A stretch of 64,000 bases of DNA, from NCBI GenBank assembly GCA_016721875.1, contig JADKHG010000014.1:124001-188000 (forward strand). The letters run 5' to 3'. This document shows, one piece after another, positions 18,319 to 27,520 of the stretch. The first letter of the stretch is position 1. Every line of letters begins with the position of its first letter. Source of the DNA: Sphingomonadales bacterium (lineage in GTDB: Bacteria; Pseudomonadota; Alphaproteobacteria; Sphingomonadales; Sphingomonadaceae). The notes beneath the pieces were generated by a model. That model did not search any database, was not told the origin of the DNA, and was given only the letters and a program-made list of their open reading frames with translations. The position numbers and the translations under genes are program-made.

Positions 18319-19620
18319 ATGGCAGAACCGCTTCGCATTGCGCTCGCAGGATTGGGAACCGTTGGCACCGGGGTGATTCGTCTGCTCGACGAGAACCGGG
18401 CGCTGGTCGCGCGTCGTGCCGGGCGGCCGATTGTCATTACCGCAATCACTGCGCGCGAACGGTCAAAGGATCGTGGCGTTGATCTGACTCCCTATCGCTG
18501 GGTCGACGATATGGGCGAACTGGCGACCGCGGACGATGTCGATGTCGTGGTAGAACTGGTCGGCGGATCGGATGGCCCCGCCTTGACACTGGCGCGTGAG
18601 ACGCTGGGCGCTGGCCGTCCCTTCGTCACCGCCAACAAAGCGATGATTGCGCATCATGGCGCCGAACTGGCGGCGCTGGCTGAGGACACATCAGCGGCGT
18701 TGAAATTCGAAGCAGCGGTTGCCGGTGGCATTCCCGTCATTCAGGGGCTGCGCGATGGTGCTGCCGCCAATCGTATCGACCGGGTTTATGGTATCCTTAA
18801 CGGGACCTGCAATTTCATCCTGTCGGCCATGGAGCGCGACGGGCGCGACTTTGCCGATGTGCTCGCCGACGCACAAGCCAAAGGCTATGCTGAGGCGGAC
18901 CCGTCGTTCGACATTGACGGAGTTGATGCCGCACACAAGCTTTCGATCCTTGCCTCTTTGAGCTTTGGTTCGCAGATTGATTTCGATGGGGTCGAGATTG
19001 GCGGCATCCGCAAGATCCTCGCCGCTGACATCGCGCAGGCACAGGCTTTGGGCTATCGCATCCGCCTGATCGGGCTGGCTGAAATCGATGGCAGCAACGG
19101 CCACACGCAATTGTTCCAGCGCGTCCAGCCAGTACTGGTGCCGATCGAACATCCGCTTGCCAATGTGACAGGGGCGACCAACGCCGTTGTGGCCGAAGGC
19201 AATTTCTCGGGTCGGCTGCTATTCCAGGGCGCTGGTGCGGGGGACAGGCCGACCGCCTCTGCCGTGGTTGCCGATCTGGTCGATATCGCCCGCAAGGAAA
19301 CTGGTCCAGCCTTCTCCATGCCTGTCGGCGAACTTGAAGCGCTGACCCGTGCATCCTCTGCACACCGGATCAACAAAACCTATTTGCGGATGCTGGTCGC
19401 CGACCGGGCAGGCGTGCTCGCCGAGATTGCCGCCGCCATGCGCGACGCCGGGCTTTCAATCGAAAGCCTGATCCAGCGCGAGGTTGCCGATGGCACAGCA
19501 CTAATCAGCATGGTCACCCATGAAGCCGCCGAGCTTGCGGTCACTGACACACTCGCGACATTGGCGGGGTCTGCCAGTCTTGCCGGCGAACCGATGGTGA
19601 TGCCGATTTTGGGCGAATAG
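18319..19620 (+). CDS. hom: Homoserine dehydrogenase
   Basis: A 433-residue protein with an NAD(P)-binding Rossmann domain (ALAGLGTVGTGVIRLL), the family signature AKGYAEADPSFDIDGVDAAHKL in the catalytic domain (residues about 195-215; the Asp and Lys act in catalysis), and a C-terminal ACT domain (LRMLVADRAGVLAEIAAAMRDAGLSIESLIQ) that usually mediates threonine feedback. It reduces aspartate semialdehyde to homoserine for threonine and methionine synthesis. The hom-glpX-recJ order is a common sphingomonad arrangement; here other genes have entered between glpX and recJ. It is cytosolic and monofunctional (no aspartokinase domain). Confidence 0.96.
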   Translation: MAEPLRIALAGLGTVGTGVIRLLDENRALVARRAGRPIVITAITARERSKDRGVDLTPYRWVDDMGELATADDVDVVVELVGGSDGPALTLARETLGAGRPFVTANKAMIAHHGAELAALAEDTSAALKFEAAVAGGIPVIQGLRDGAAANRIDRVYGILNGTCNFILSAMERDGRDFADVLADAQAKGYAEADPSFDIDGVDAAHKLSILASLSFGSQIDFDGVEIGGIRKILAADIAQAQALGYRIRLIGLAEIDGSNGHTQLFQRVQPVLVPIEHPLANVTGATNAVVAEGNFSGRLLFQGAGAGDRPTASAVVADLVDIARKETGPAFSMPVGELEALTRASSAHRINKTYLRMLVADRAGVLAEIAAAMRDAGLSIESLIQREVADGTALISMVTHEAAELAVTDTLATLAGSASLAGEPMVMPILGE

Positions 19621-20072
19621 AGGCCAGATTCATTCTGGGATGCCCTCTTTGGAACGTCTCCGTCCCCTTCCTGCACAATCATGTCGGGTTCGGGCAATCC
19701 ACGATAGACTTCCTCAAGCGGAATGACGGGTGGCGGGACATAACCGAACGACGCTGACGCCCCCGCGGGAAGTTTGGGAATCGGCGAGCAGCAGGCGGCG
19801 CGGACGGTTGAAACCGCTTCCCCGCGACGCGGCCGGTTTTCATCGGGAACGCGGTCCCGAAATTGCCGCTGGCTTTCATTTTCGGTGTCAGCGCCACACA
19901 CAACAATCATATCGGGTTCGTCGGGCTTCAGGCAGCCCTTGCGGTCGGCGGCGACCGTCTGGTGCTGTTTTTCAATCATTGCAGTAATCTGCGCATCGCT
20001 AAGGCGTTGCTGAGCCTGAAGCGGAACGCACAGGATCGCGGCCACAGCAATGGCCAACTGCACTCTCGACAT
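19380..20072 (-). CDS. Hypothetical secreted protein
   Basis: The N-terminus MSRVQLAIAVAAILCVPLQAQQ is a Sec signal peptide with a likely cut after LQA. Residues 22-150 are low in secondary-structure cues and hold the pair PDMIVVCG and PDMIVQEG, a motif seen in sphingomonad exported proteins of unknown role. As called it is 230 residues, but the last 80 are antisense to the 3' end of hom, with the composition of an antisense shadow. The natural end is therefore probably near 19620 and the stop may have been lost or shifted. No enzymatic motif is visible. It is divergent from glpX across 108 bases. Confidence 0.55.
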   Translation of the reverse strand: MSRVQLAIAVAAILCVPLQAQQRLSDAQITAMIEKQHQTVAADRKGCLKPDEPDMIVVCGADTENESQRQFRDRVPDENRPRRGEAVSTVRAACCSPIPKLPAGASASFGYVPPPVIPLEEVYRGLPEPDMIVQEGDGDVPKRASQNESGLYSPKIGITIGSPARLADPANVASVSVTASSAASWVTMLISAVPSATSRWIRLSIESPASRMAAAISASTPARSATSIRK

Positions 20073-20180
20073 CGGTGTGCTCCTTCCCTATCGAAGCGCC
20101 AACTTCGAAACCAGCCCCGATGCCGGACGGAGCGTTCCCATCGCTCCAAACGTGCAATATATTGCAGTTAGGAAGAAAAT

Positions 20181-21152
20181 ATGCAGCCCTCAAGCGCTAT
20201 TCTTGATCGTGTCCTTGTTCTTGAAATGGTTCGGGTAACCGAAGCAGCGGCAATGGCCGCCGCCACAATGATCGGACGCGGCGATGAGAAAGCCGCCGAT
20301 GCCGCAGCGGTCGAGGCAATGCGCGCCGCATTGAACGAACTGCCGATGGACGGAACCGTCGTAATCGGCGAAGGCGAGCGCGACGAAGCACCCATGCTCT
20401 TCATCGGTGAAAAGGTTGGTTCTGCCATCGGCACCGGACCCAAGATCGACATCGCGCTCGATCCACTCGAAGGCACCACGATCACTGCCAAAGCTGGGCC
20501 GAATGCGCTCGCCGTGCTCGCCGTGGCCGAAGAAGGCAATCTGCTGAACGCACCGGATGTCTATATGGACAAGATTGCGGTTGGCCCCGGCTATTCCCCC
20601 GGTATCATCAGCCTGGAAAAATCGCCCACCGAAAATGTGCAGGCCGTGGCAAAGGAAAAGGGCGTTGCCCCGGGCGACATCATCGTCTGCGTGCTCGACC
20701 GTCCGCGCCATGAGAAACTGATTGCCGAATTGCGCGCGCTGGGCTGCGGAATCATGCTGATTCCCGATGGCGACGTTGCCGGCGTGATTGCGACCACCAA
20801 TCCCGACACCACAATTGACCTGTATATGGGGTCAGGCGGAGCGCCCGAAGGCGTGCTGGCAGCAGCAGCGCTGCGCTGCGTCGGTGGCCAGTTCAAGGGC
20901 CGCCTGCTGTTCCGCAACGATGATGAACGGCTGCGTGCGCGCAAATGGGGAATTGAGGATCTCGACAAGGTCTATGATCTGGAAGAGCTGGCCAAGGGCG
21001 ACTGCATCTTTGCCGCGACCGGTGTGACCAACGGATCACTGCTTGATGGGGTCAAGCGGTTGCGCGACGGCAAGCTGACCACCGAAAGCGTGGTGATGCG
21101 CGCATCATCGGGCACAGTGCGCTGGGTGAAAAGCGAGCATAACCCCGACTGA
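20181..21152 (+). CDS. glpX: Class II fructose-1,6-bisphosphatase
   Basis: A 323-residue GlpX-type phosphatase of gluconeogenesis (fructose 1,6-bisphosphate to fructose 6-phosphate). Metal-binding and catalytic motifs of the lithium-sensitive phosphatase fold are in order: GRGDEKAAD, VIGEGERDEAPML, and DIALDPLEGTT (the D-P-L-E-G-T triad); later GGAPEGVLAAAAL binds the sugar phosphate. The length fits the family. It follows hom in the conserved block and is convergent with the flavodoxin gene, whose stop is adjacent. No class I signature is present. Confidence 0.96.
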   Translation: MQPSSAILDRVLVLEMVRVTEAAAMAAATMIGRGDEKAADAAAVEAMRAALNELPMDGTVVIGEGERDEAPMLFIGEKVGSAIGTGPKIDIALDPLEGTTITAKAGPNALAVLAVAEEGNLLNAPDVYMDKIAVGPGYSPGIISLEKSPTENVQAVAKEKGVAPGDIIVCVLDRPRHEKLIAELRALGCGIMLIPDGDVAGVIATTNPDTTIDLYMGSGGAPEGVLAAAALRCVGGQFKGRLLFRNDDERLRARKWGIEDLDKVYDLEELAKGDCIFAATGVTNGSLLDGVKRLRDGKLTTESVVMRASSGTVRWVKSEHNPD

Positions 21153-21653
21153 TCAGAATATACCAAGCGCCAGCCCCTCGGCCATCGCGGCACCCAGTTC
21201 GCGCGCCTCGGCAAGCTCGGCCTCGGCAATCACTTTAGGCGCCAATATCGCTTCCGGCGTCTGTGCATGGGTGCAGACGATGCGGCTGTCCGCGACCTTT
21301 TTCAGCCGCCAGCCAGTGGCAATGCGTTCGGCCTGTCGCACGGCGTTGCTGCCGTCCGACCCTGCACAGACGGTCAACGCATAGGGGCGACCCTCGATCT
21401 TGCCGAGACAGGGATAATAGCATCGGTCGAAAAAGGCCTTCATCACCCCGCTGATCGCCGCCAGATTTTCCGGGAAGGCGAAGAGGTAACCGTTGGCGTC
21501 GAACAAATGCTGTGCGCTTGCCAGTTCTGCCGCAATGGCGCGGGCCTTCAAACCGCTGGTCTGTGCTGCCCCTGCCAGCATGGCGTCCGCCAGCACCTTC
21601 GATCCGCCGGTTTGACTGTGCCAGACAATCAGAAGGCTTTTGTCCTTTTGCAT
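21153..21653 (-). CDS. Flavodoxin/NAD(P)H-dependent oxidoreductase family protein
   Basis: A 166-residue flavodoxin-fold protein from the ATG at 21653 (MQKDKSLLIVWHSQTGGSKVL); the open frame extends 14 codons upstream, but these lack a good start context. WHSQTGGSKVLADAM is the FMN phosphate loop and FAFPENLAAISGVMKAFFDRCYYP is the second flavin-contacting loop of WrbA/NADPH-FMN reductase-like proteins. It probably moves electrons in the cytosol; no partner can be named. It is convergent with glpX and divergent from imuA, and its upstream region holds the LexA box at 21734, so divergent SOS effects are possible. Confidence 0.8.
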   Translation of the reverse strand: MQKDKSLLIVWHSQTGGSKVLADAMLAGAAQTSGLKARAIAAELASAQHLFDANGYLFAFPENLAAISGVMKAFFDRCYYPCLGKIEGRPYALTVCAGSDGSNAVRQAERIATGWRLKKVADSRIVCTHAQTPEAILAPKVIAEAELAEARELGAAMAEGLALGIF

Positions 21654-21733
21654 GACCGCATGCCTGCCATGGCGCGCGCCATGTCGCAAGCGCATGCAAT
21701 CGGGGCTTGGCGAAGGATGGGGAGTCAGGATAA

Positions 21734-21748
21734 GAACATAATATGAAC
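21734..21748 (+). promoter_or_regulatory. LexA (SOS) box of alphaproteobacterial type
   Basis: GAACATAATATGAAC is an exact GAAC-N7-GAAC direct repeat, the alphaproteobacterial LexA operator. It overlaps the ATG of imuA at 21743, so either transcription starts very close to the gene or the translation start lies downstream. It fits the known LexA control of imuA-imuB-dnaE2. Confidence 0.78.
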
Positions 21749-22549
21749 ATTAAACGATTCGATTCGGCACAACTGCCGCCGGGGCTTGCTCTGGCGACCG
21801 GCAGCCGTGCCTTTGCGCGCAGCGAAACGCCCTGCGCCGGATCGCTTGTCCACGCGCTCAACAAAACACTGCCTGCCGACGCACTGCACGAGGTTTTTGC
21901 CACAAAGCCGATTGATCGCGCTAGCGGCTGGGGATTTGCATTGTTGCTGGCGGCACGGCTGGCAGCGGGGCGAAGTCTTTTCTTCGTGCGACAGGGGCGA
22001 CGCGGGCAGGGGCAGCTTTATCCGCCCGGGCTGGCCGAGCTGGGGATGGATCCGGAGCTGTTTTTTCAGCTGCACGCACCCGATACGCTCGCCCTGCTCC
22101 GTGCCACCGCCGATATTGCGCGCAGCGGTGCGGCTGGCGCAGTGCTGGCCGAGATCGAGGGCAACCCCCGCTTATTTGATCTGACCGCAAGCAGGCGGCT
22201 GGCGCTGGCGGCGGAGAAATCGGGCACGGCGGTGCTGCTGTTGCGCGTCGCCGCGCACGAGGAACCGGGGGCAGCCTATAGCCGTTGGGGCGTGGTGAGT
22301 GCGGCTTCGACACCCTTGCTTGCCGACGCGCCAGGCCCTCCCGCCTTCGCCGTCACCCTGCTGCGTCACCGCCGGATGGCGGCAGGACAATCAGCCCGGC
22401 TGGCATGGAATACAGAAACACGGACATTTTATGAGCAGGCTTTCTCCCCCGCACCGCAGCGGGACAGTGCAGGGGAGGCGACATTTGGCCGCCTATTTTC
22501 CTTGGCTGCCCGCCGAGCGGCTGATCCGCGCCAACACCGCGCCGCCTGA
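21743..22549 (+). CDS. imuA: ImuA-like (RecA/SulA-related) mutasome protein
   Basis: A 268-residue RecA-fold-like protein lacking a good P-loop, as in ImuA. Landmarks are ADALHEVFATKPIDRASGWGFALLLAAR, LFFVRQGRRGQGQLYPPGLAELGMDPELFFQLHAPD and LLADAPGPPAFAVTLLRHRRMAAGQSARLAWN. ImuA works with ImuB and DnaE2 in error-prone lesion bypass. The start ATG 21743 lies inside the LexA box. The gene ends 119 bases inside imuB's frame; the last 40 residues look unconserved and may be readthrough after a local repeat at 22440-22480. Family by context and pattern. Confidence 0.8.
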   Translation: MNIKRFDSAQLPPGLALATGSRAFARSETPCAGSLVHALNKTLPADALHEVFATKPIDRASGWGFALLLAARLAAGRSLFFVRQGRRGQGQLYPPGLAELGMDPELFFQLHAPDTLALLRATADIARSGAAGAVLAEIEGNPRLFDLTASRRLALAAEKSGTAVLLLRVAAHEEPGAAYSRWGVVSAASTPLLADAPGPPAFAVTLLRHRRMAAGQSARLAWNTETRTFYEQAFSPAPQRDSAGEATFGRLFSLAARRAADPRQHRAA

Positions 22550-24083
22550 CACGCCTTTCGCGCTGGTCGAAAAGCAAAAGGGGGCAATGCGGCTGGTCGC
22601 ACTGTCGCAGGCTGCGCATTTGCTGGGGCTTGCCCCCGGGCTGCCGCTTGCTGATGCGCGGGCGCGGGTGCCGGGGCTGCTCGCCTTCGACCATGATCCG
22701 GCGGCGGATAGTGCGTTGCTGGAACGGCTGGCTGAGGCCTGTTTGCGTTATACGCCAAGGGTGATGGTGGCACCGCCACAAGGGCTAATCCTCGACATTT
22801 CCGGCTGCCATCATTTGTACGACTCAAATTTGAGTCGCGCCGAAAAATGGCTGTCAGATGACCTCGCTCGACGCCTGGGAGAGACCAGACTGACTGTGCG
22901 CATCGCCTGCGCCACCGCGTCTGACGCAGCGCTGGCGCTTGCCACTTTCGGGCTGGAGGAGGATGCCGTCCACCGCCTACCGGTAGTGGCGCTCGACTGC
23001 GCACCTGCTGTCCATCATGCCCTCCAGCGCGCCGGGCTGAACCATATTGGCGACTTGGCCAGCCGCCCGCGCACTATCCTCGCCTCGCGCTTTGGAGAGG
23101 ATGTGACATACCGGCTGGCCCGCCTGCTGGGTGAGGTCGATAGCCCGATCATCCCGCGCCGCTCGCGCCCGGCCGTGCTGTGCGAAGCGCGCTTTGCCGA
23201 ACCCATCGCCCATAGCGAGACTGTGCGTGCGGTGTTGGCAGAACTGACGGGGCAGGCCGTGCGCGAACTGGAGGAACGCGGCGAAGGCGCGCGCGCGGTG
23301 GCGGTGAAGCTGTTCCGTTGCGACGGCGCGGTGTCGCAGTTGGCCATTGAAACCGCTGCACCGACGCGCGACGCGGCATTGCTGATGCGGCTGTTTGCCG
23401 AACGGATAGAGGGCTTGCGCGACCCGCTCGACCCCGGCTTTGGCTATGACAGTATCACGCTGGAGATACGCGCTGCCGAACCCCTTGCAGCCGACCAGCG
23501 TGATTTTGAAGCGAGCGCGGCAAAAGCGCGGGAGCAATTGTCCGCCTTGCTTGCCCGGTTGGCAACGCGGCTGGGGCCGGAGCGGGTGACGCACTGGCAA
23601 GCGGTGGACAGCCATGTGCCTGAGGGGGTGTTCATATCCTCCCCATCGACTTGCGATGGGGAGGGGGACCGCGCGAAGCGTGGTGGAGGGGTAGCGGGCA
23701 AAGCTGGCGGTCTGACAACCGCCACCCCTCCGTCATTTGCTACGCAAATGCCACCTCCCCATCGCAAGTCGATGGGGAGGATAGAGAATAGCCGCCCGCT
23801 CCTTCTCCTCGACCCGCCAGAATGCGTCGAGGCCATTGCCGAAGTCCCCGACGGCCCACCCTATCGTTTTCGCTGGCGCGGCAGCCAGCACCGTGTCGCC
23901 CGGCATGAGGGGCCGGAGCGGATCGCCATGCCGTGGTGGGATGGACGGCACAAAGAGGCGCGGCTGACGCGCGATTATTACCGGGTAGAGGATAGCGACG
24001 GCCGCCGTTTCTGGCTGTTCCGCCACGGGCTGTACGATGAAAAGCCCGATCCGCGCTGGTATATGCATGGGTTGTTCGCCTGA
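22431..24083 (+). CDS. imuB: ImuB, catalytically inactive Y-family polymerase-like protein
   Basis: A 550-residue protein from ATG 22431 (the frame is open from 22299 but overlaps imuA). LAAYFPWLPAERLIRAN replaces the D-x-D-x-F catalytic start of active Y-family polymerases, so it is the non-catalytic adaptor; LDISGCHHLY and the little-finger region follow, and the C-terminus DYYRVEDSDGRRFWLFRHGLYD is typical of ImuB. It bridges DnaE2 to the beta clamp. Residues about 402-450 are encoded by a 147-base palindromic repeat (23636-23782), absent from normal ImuB, that adds exactly 49 codons. Stop and dnaE2 start overlap (TGATG), so translation is coupled. Confidence 0.9.
   Translation: MSRLSPPHRSGTVQGRRHLAAYFPWLPAERLIRANTAPPDTPFALVEKQKGAMRLVALSQAAHLLGLAPGLPLADARARVPGLLAFDHDPAADSALLERLAEACLRYTPRVMVAPPQGLILDISGCHHLYDSNLSRAEKWLSDDLARRLGETRLTVRIACATASDAALALATFGLEEDAVHRLPVVALDCAPAVHHALQRAGLNHIGDLASRPRTILASRFGEDVTYRLARLLGEVDSPIIPRRSRPAVLCEARFAEPIAHSETVRAVLAELTGQAVRELEERGEGARAVAVKLFRCDGAVSQLAIETAAPTRDAALLMRLFAERIEGLRDPLDPGFGYDSITLEIRAAEPLAADQRDFEASAAKAREQLSALLARLATRLGPERVTHWQAVDSHVPEGVFISSPSTCDGEGDRAKRGGGVAGKAGGLTTATPPSFATQMPPPHRKSMGRIENSRPLLLLDPPECVEAIAEVPDGPPYRFRWRGSQHRVARHEGPERIAMPWWDGRHKEARLTRDYYRVEDSDGRRFWLFRHGLYDEKPDPRWYMHGLFA
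23636..23782. repeat. 147-bp palindromic repeat inserted in frame in imuB
   Basis: Outer arms of 29 bases (23636-23664 and 23754-23782) are perfect inverted copies, beginning ATCCTCCCCATCGACTTGCG. Inner hairpins include GGCGGT/ACCGCC and GTGGAGGGGT/ACCCCTCC. The length of 147 is a multiple of three and the reading frame used by imuB has no stop, so the protein gains a Gly/Pro/Ser-rich linker between the polymerase-like part and the C-terminal domain. Confidence 0.85.
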
Positions 24084-24469
24084 TGTTTGCTGAACCCATA
24101 GCTGCCACCAACTTCTCCTTCCTCACCGGTGCCTCGCATCCAGGCGAGATGGTCGAGCAGGCCATCGCGCTGGGGATGGCCGGCATTGGTATTGCTGACC
24201 GCAACAGCGTCGCAGGGGTGGTGCGCGCGCACAGCGCATGGAAGACGGCGCGCAAGGAAGGGCGGGTGGAAGATTTCAAACTGATCGTTGGCGCGCGGCT
24301 GGTCTTTGCCGACGGCACGCCGGATATTGTCGCCTATCCGACCACAAGGCGCGGCTGGGGACGACTGACGCGGTTGCTTTCCACCGGCAATCTGCGCGCG
24401 AAAAAAGGCGAGTGCATATTACGCTTTGAGGATTTGCTCGAGTGGGCGGAGGAGATGTGCCTGATCATC

Positions 24470-24533
24470 CTCCGCGCCTCCGCGCCTCCGCGTGAACAAA
24501 ATTCGATCCACGCGGAGACGCGGAGACGCGGAG
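24470..24533. repeat. Palindromic repeat (CTCCGCG family) translated within dnaE2
   Basis: Arms of 25 bases (24470-24494 and 24509-24533) are inverted copies with two mismatches, made of three CTCCGCGC units and their complements. The protein reads ILRASAPPREQNSIHAETRRRGD across it, unlike other DnaE2 proteins at this point in the PHP domain. The frame is kept. Confidence 0.78.
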
Positions 24534-26573
24534 ACAATTACCTGCGGCAATTGAGGGAGAGAGTTCCATATCTCTGGCTTGGCGCTACCATGCACCGCGG
24601 GGGTGCAGACAAGCGCAGTCTGGCGGCACTCAAACAGCTTTCCCGCGACACGCAAATCCCCCTCATCGCCACCAACGATGCGCTTTACGCCACCGCTGCG
24701 GACCGGCCCTATCATGACATTCTCACCTGTATCCGCGAGAAGGTGACGATCCACGAAGCAGGAACACGCCTTGCCGCCAATGGCGAACGCTATCTGAAAG
24801 CGCCTGCCGAAATGGCGCGGCTGTTCGCCGATGCGCCAGAGGCCATCGCTGTAGCCGCCGACCTGTTCAATGCCATCACCTTCACCCTCGATGAACTCGC
24901 CTATGAATATCCGCACGAGCCGGTGCCGATGGGCTGGACCCCGCAGGGCTGGCTGACCGAACTGACCACCAGCGCGCTCAACGAACGCTTCCCTGCCAAA
25001 GACTTTCCGCAAGGCGCGCCCAAACGCTGGCGCGATTTGCTTGCGGAGGAACTCAGCCTGATCGGGCGATTGAACTATGCCGCCTATTTCCTGACCGTGT
25101 ACGACATCGTCAAATTTGCCCGCGCGCAGGACCCCCCGATCTTGTGCCAAGGAAGGGGAAGTGCCGCCAATTCTTTGGTGTGCTATTTGCTGGGCGTGAC
25201 CTCGGTCGATCCGGTGTCGAACAACCTGCTCTTCTCACGCTTCCTGTCCGAAGAACGCGCCGAGCCGCCAGACATCGACGTCGATTTCGAACATGAGCGG
25301 CGCGAGGAGGTGATGCAATATGTCTATAAACGCTATGGCCGCCACCGCGCCGGGATTGTTGCGACTGTCATCCATTACCGGCCAAAATCAACGCTTCGCG
25401 AAGTGGGCAAGGCGTTGGGCTTTTCAGAAGATGTGACCGCGCGGCTATCAGGCACGATCTGGGGCAGCTGGGGCGGCGAGGTCGAGGAAGCGCGTATCCG
25501 CGAGGCGGGCTTTGATCCCGACAATCCCGAAATCCGCCGGATGCGCAAGGTGGTAGCGCGCATCCTCAACTTTCCGCGTCATTTGTCGCAGCATGTCGGC
25601 GGCTTTGTGCTGACCGAGGATCGGCTGGATGAAACGGTGCCAGTCCTCAATGCGGCCATGGACAACCGCACCTTCATCGAGTGGGACAAGGACGATATCG
25701 ATGCGCTGGGCCTGCTAAAGGTCGATGTGCTCGCGCTGGGGATGCTGACCTGCATCCGCAAAGCGTTGGGGATGATTGAAGGGCTGGGCGACGATAAACG
25801 CGACCTCCAGTCCATTCCCCCAGAAGACCCGGCGGTCTATGACATGCTCTGCAAAGGCGACAGCATCGGCGTGTTTCAGGTGGAAAGCCGCGCACAGATC
25901 AACATGCTGCCGCGTCTGCGTCCGCGTGAATTTTACGATCTGGTCGTGCAGGTCGCGATCGTCCGTCCGGGGCCGATCGAAGGCGAGATGGTGCATCCTT
26001 ATTTGCGGCGACGGCAGGGGATTGAACCGGTCGAATTCCCGTCGCCCGCCCCACCGCATGACCCGCATGAACTGCACGATGTGCTGGGCCGCACCTTTGG
26101 CGTGCCGCTGTTTCAGGAACAGGCAATGAAGCTCGCCATTGTTGCCGCCGAATTCACTCCTGACGAGGCCAATGGCCTGCGCCGCGCAATGGCAACCTTC
26201 CGCAATCTGGGCACCATCGACCAGTTTCGCGAGAAGATGGTCGGGCGGATGGTCGCACGCGGATACACGCAGGATTTTGCCGCGCGTTGCTTCAAACAGA
26301 TTGAGGGCTTTGGTTCCTGGCTTCCCCGAAAGCCATGCGCAGGCCTTTGGCTATCTGGTCTATGTCTCGGCCTGGATCAAATCCCACCATCCGGCGGTGT
26401 TTGCCGCGGCCTTGCTCAATTCGCAGCCCATGGGATTTTATGCTCCCGCCCAGATTGTCCGCGACGCGCGCGAACATGGGGTGCCGGTGCTGCCGATTGA
26501 TGTGAATGAAAGTGGGTGGGATAATGGGGTGCTTTCGGTGGAAGTGAATATAAACACCGTATCGCCCAATTTT

Positions 26574-26659
26574 AACCGTAGCCCTGAGCCTGTCGAAGGG
26601 CGTCTCAAAGGACAGCACCGCCCTGAGGGGCGTGCTTCGACAAGCTCAGCACTACGGTT
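26574..26659. repeat. REP-pair element (CCGTAG..CTGAGC..GTCGAAG family) translated within dnaE2
   Basis: The left arm AACCGTAGCCCTGAGCCTGT and the right arm ending AGCACTACGGTTTT are inverted near-copies, each containing CTGAGCxTGTCGAAG. The translated product includes SPEPVEG and ASTSSALRF, a well-known readthrough of this repeat family. The same repeat lies at 55094 and, as a variant, on both sides of the GIY-YIG gene (53208-53631). The dnaE2 frame continues across it. Confidence 0.85.
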
Positions 26660-27520
26660 TTGTAATAATCCCCAAAACTCTGTCGCCCTCCGACTTGGCC
26701 TGCGCCAGATAGATGGCTTTCGCGAAGACTGGGCCGATGCCATCATGGCCGCTCGCGCGCATGGTCCCTTCACCGACATTGAAACCCTCGCCGCGCGCGC
26801 TGGGCTGAACGATCAGGCTTTAAAACTGCTCGCCGATGCCGATGCCTTGCGCTCGCTCAATCTCGACCGGCGACAGGGTCTGTGGGAAGTGCACCGCCGC
26901 CCCGGCCCCTCACTACCGCTGTTCGCCTTTGCCGACGCCAAAGAGCTGGCGGCAGAACCCGATGCCTGCCTGCCCGCCATGCCGCTCAGCGAGCATGTTG
27001 CCGCCGATTATCAGACCCAGCGGCTGTCGCTGAAAGGCCATCCAATACAATTTTTACGAGGGGCGTTCGATCATGAAGGCATCCTCAGCTGCGCTGCGGT
27101 CAACGCCGCCAAAAACGGCGCGCAGGTGAAGGCCGCTGGCGTGGTGCTGATGCGGCAGCGGCCGGGAAAGGGCAATGCGGTCTTCATCACCATTGAGGAT
27201 GAAGGCGGAATCGTGAACATCCTGCTCTGGACGCGGCTAATGGAGCGCCAACGCCGTGCCGTCATGGCGGCGCGGCTGATGGAGGTTCACGGCGAAGTAC
27301 AGCGCAGCAAGGAAGGCGTCGTCCACCTGATGGCGCATACAGTGATCGACCGCACGTCCGAACTGACGCGGTTGTCGGCGACGCATGATCCGACACCCGA
27401 ACTGTCTCCCGCCGATGAGGTCAACCGCCCCCAAAACCCCCGCCCGCCAAGAGGCGGCCATCCACGCAATGTGCGGATCTTGCCGAAATCGCGGGATTTC
27501 CATTAGCACAAACAGTCCTT

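Larger units (their letters stand above)
24083..27506 (+). pseudogene. dnaE2: Error-prone DNA polymerase DnaE2 (ImuC), frame-disrupted near 26320
   Basis: About 1140 residues when joined. The first part (24083-26320) has the PHP domain (FSFLTGASHPGEMVEQA, IADRNSVAGVVRAH), the polymerase core CQGRGSAANSLVCYLLG and PPDIDVDFEHERREEV with the catalytic Asp residues, and VFQVESRAQINMLPRLRPREFYDLVV. The frame then shifts: IEGFGS joins GFPESHAQAFGYLVYVSAW, where the family reads GFGxYGFPESHA, so two bases (AT) seem missing at about 26322. The rest ends with the helix-hairpin and OB domains. Two palindromic repeats (24470, 26574) are translated in frame. It is the translesion polymerase of the SOS cassette. 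Probably functional if the shift is an error. Confidence 0.88.
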
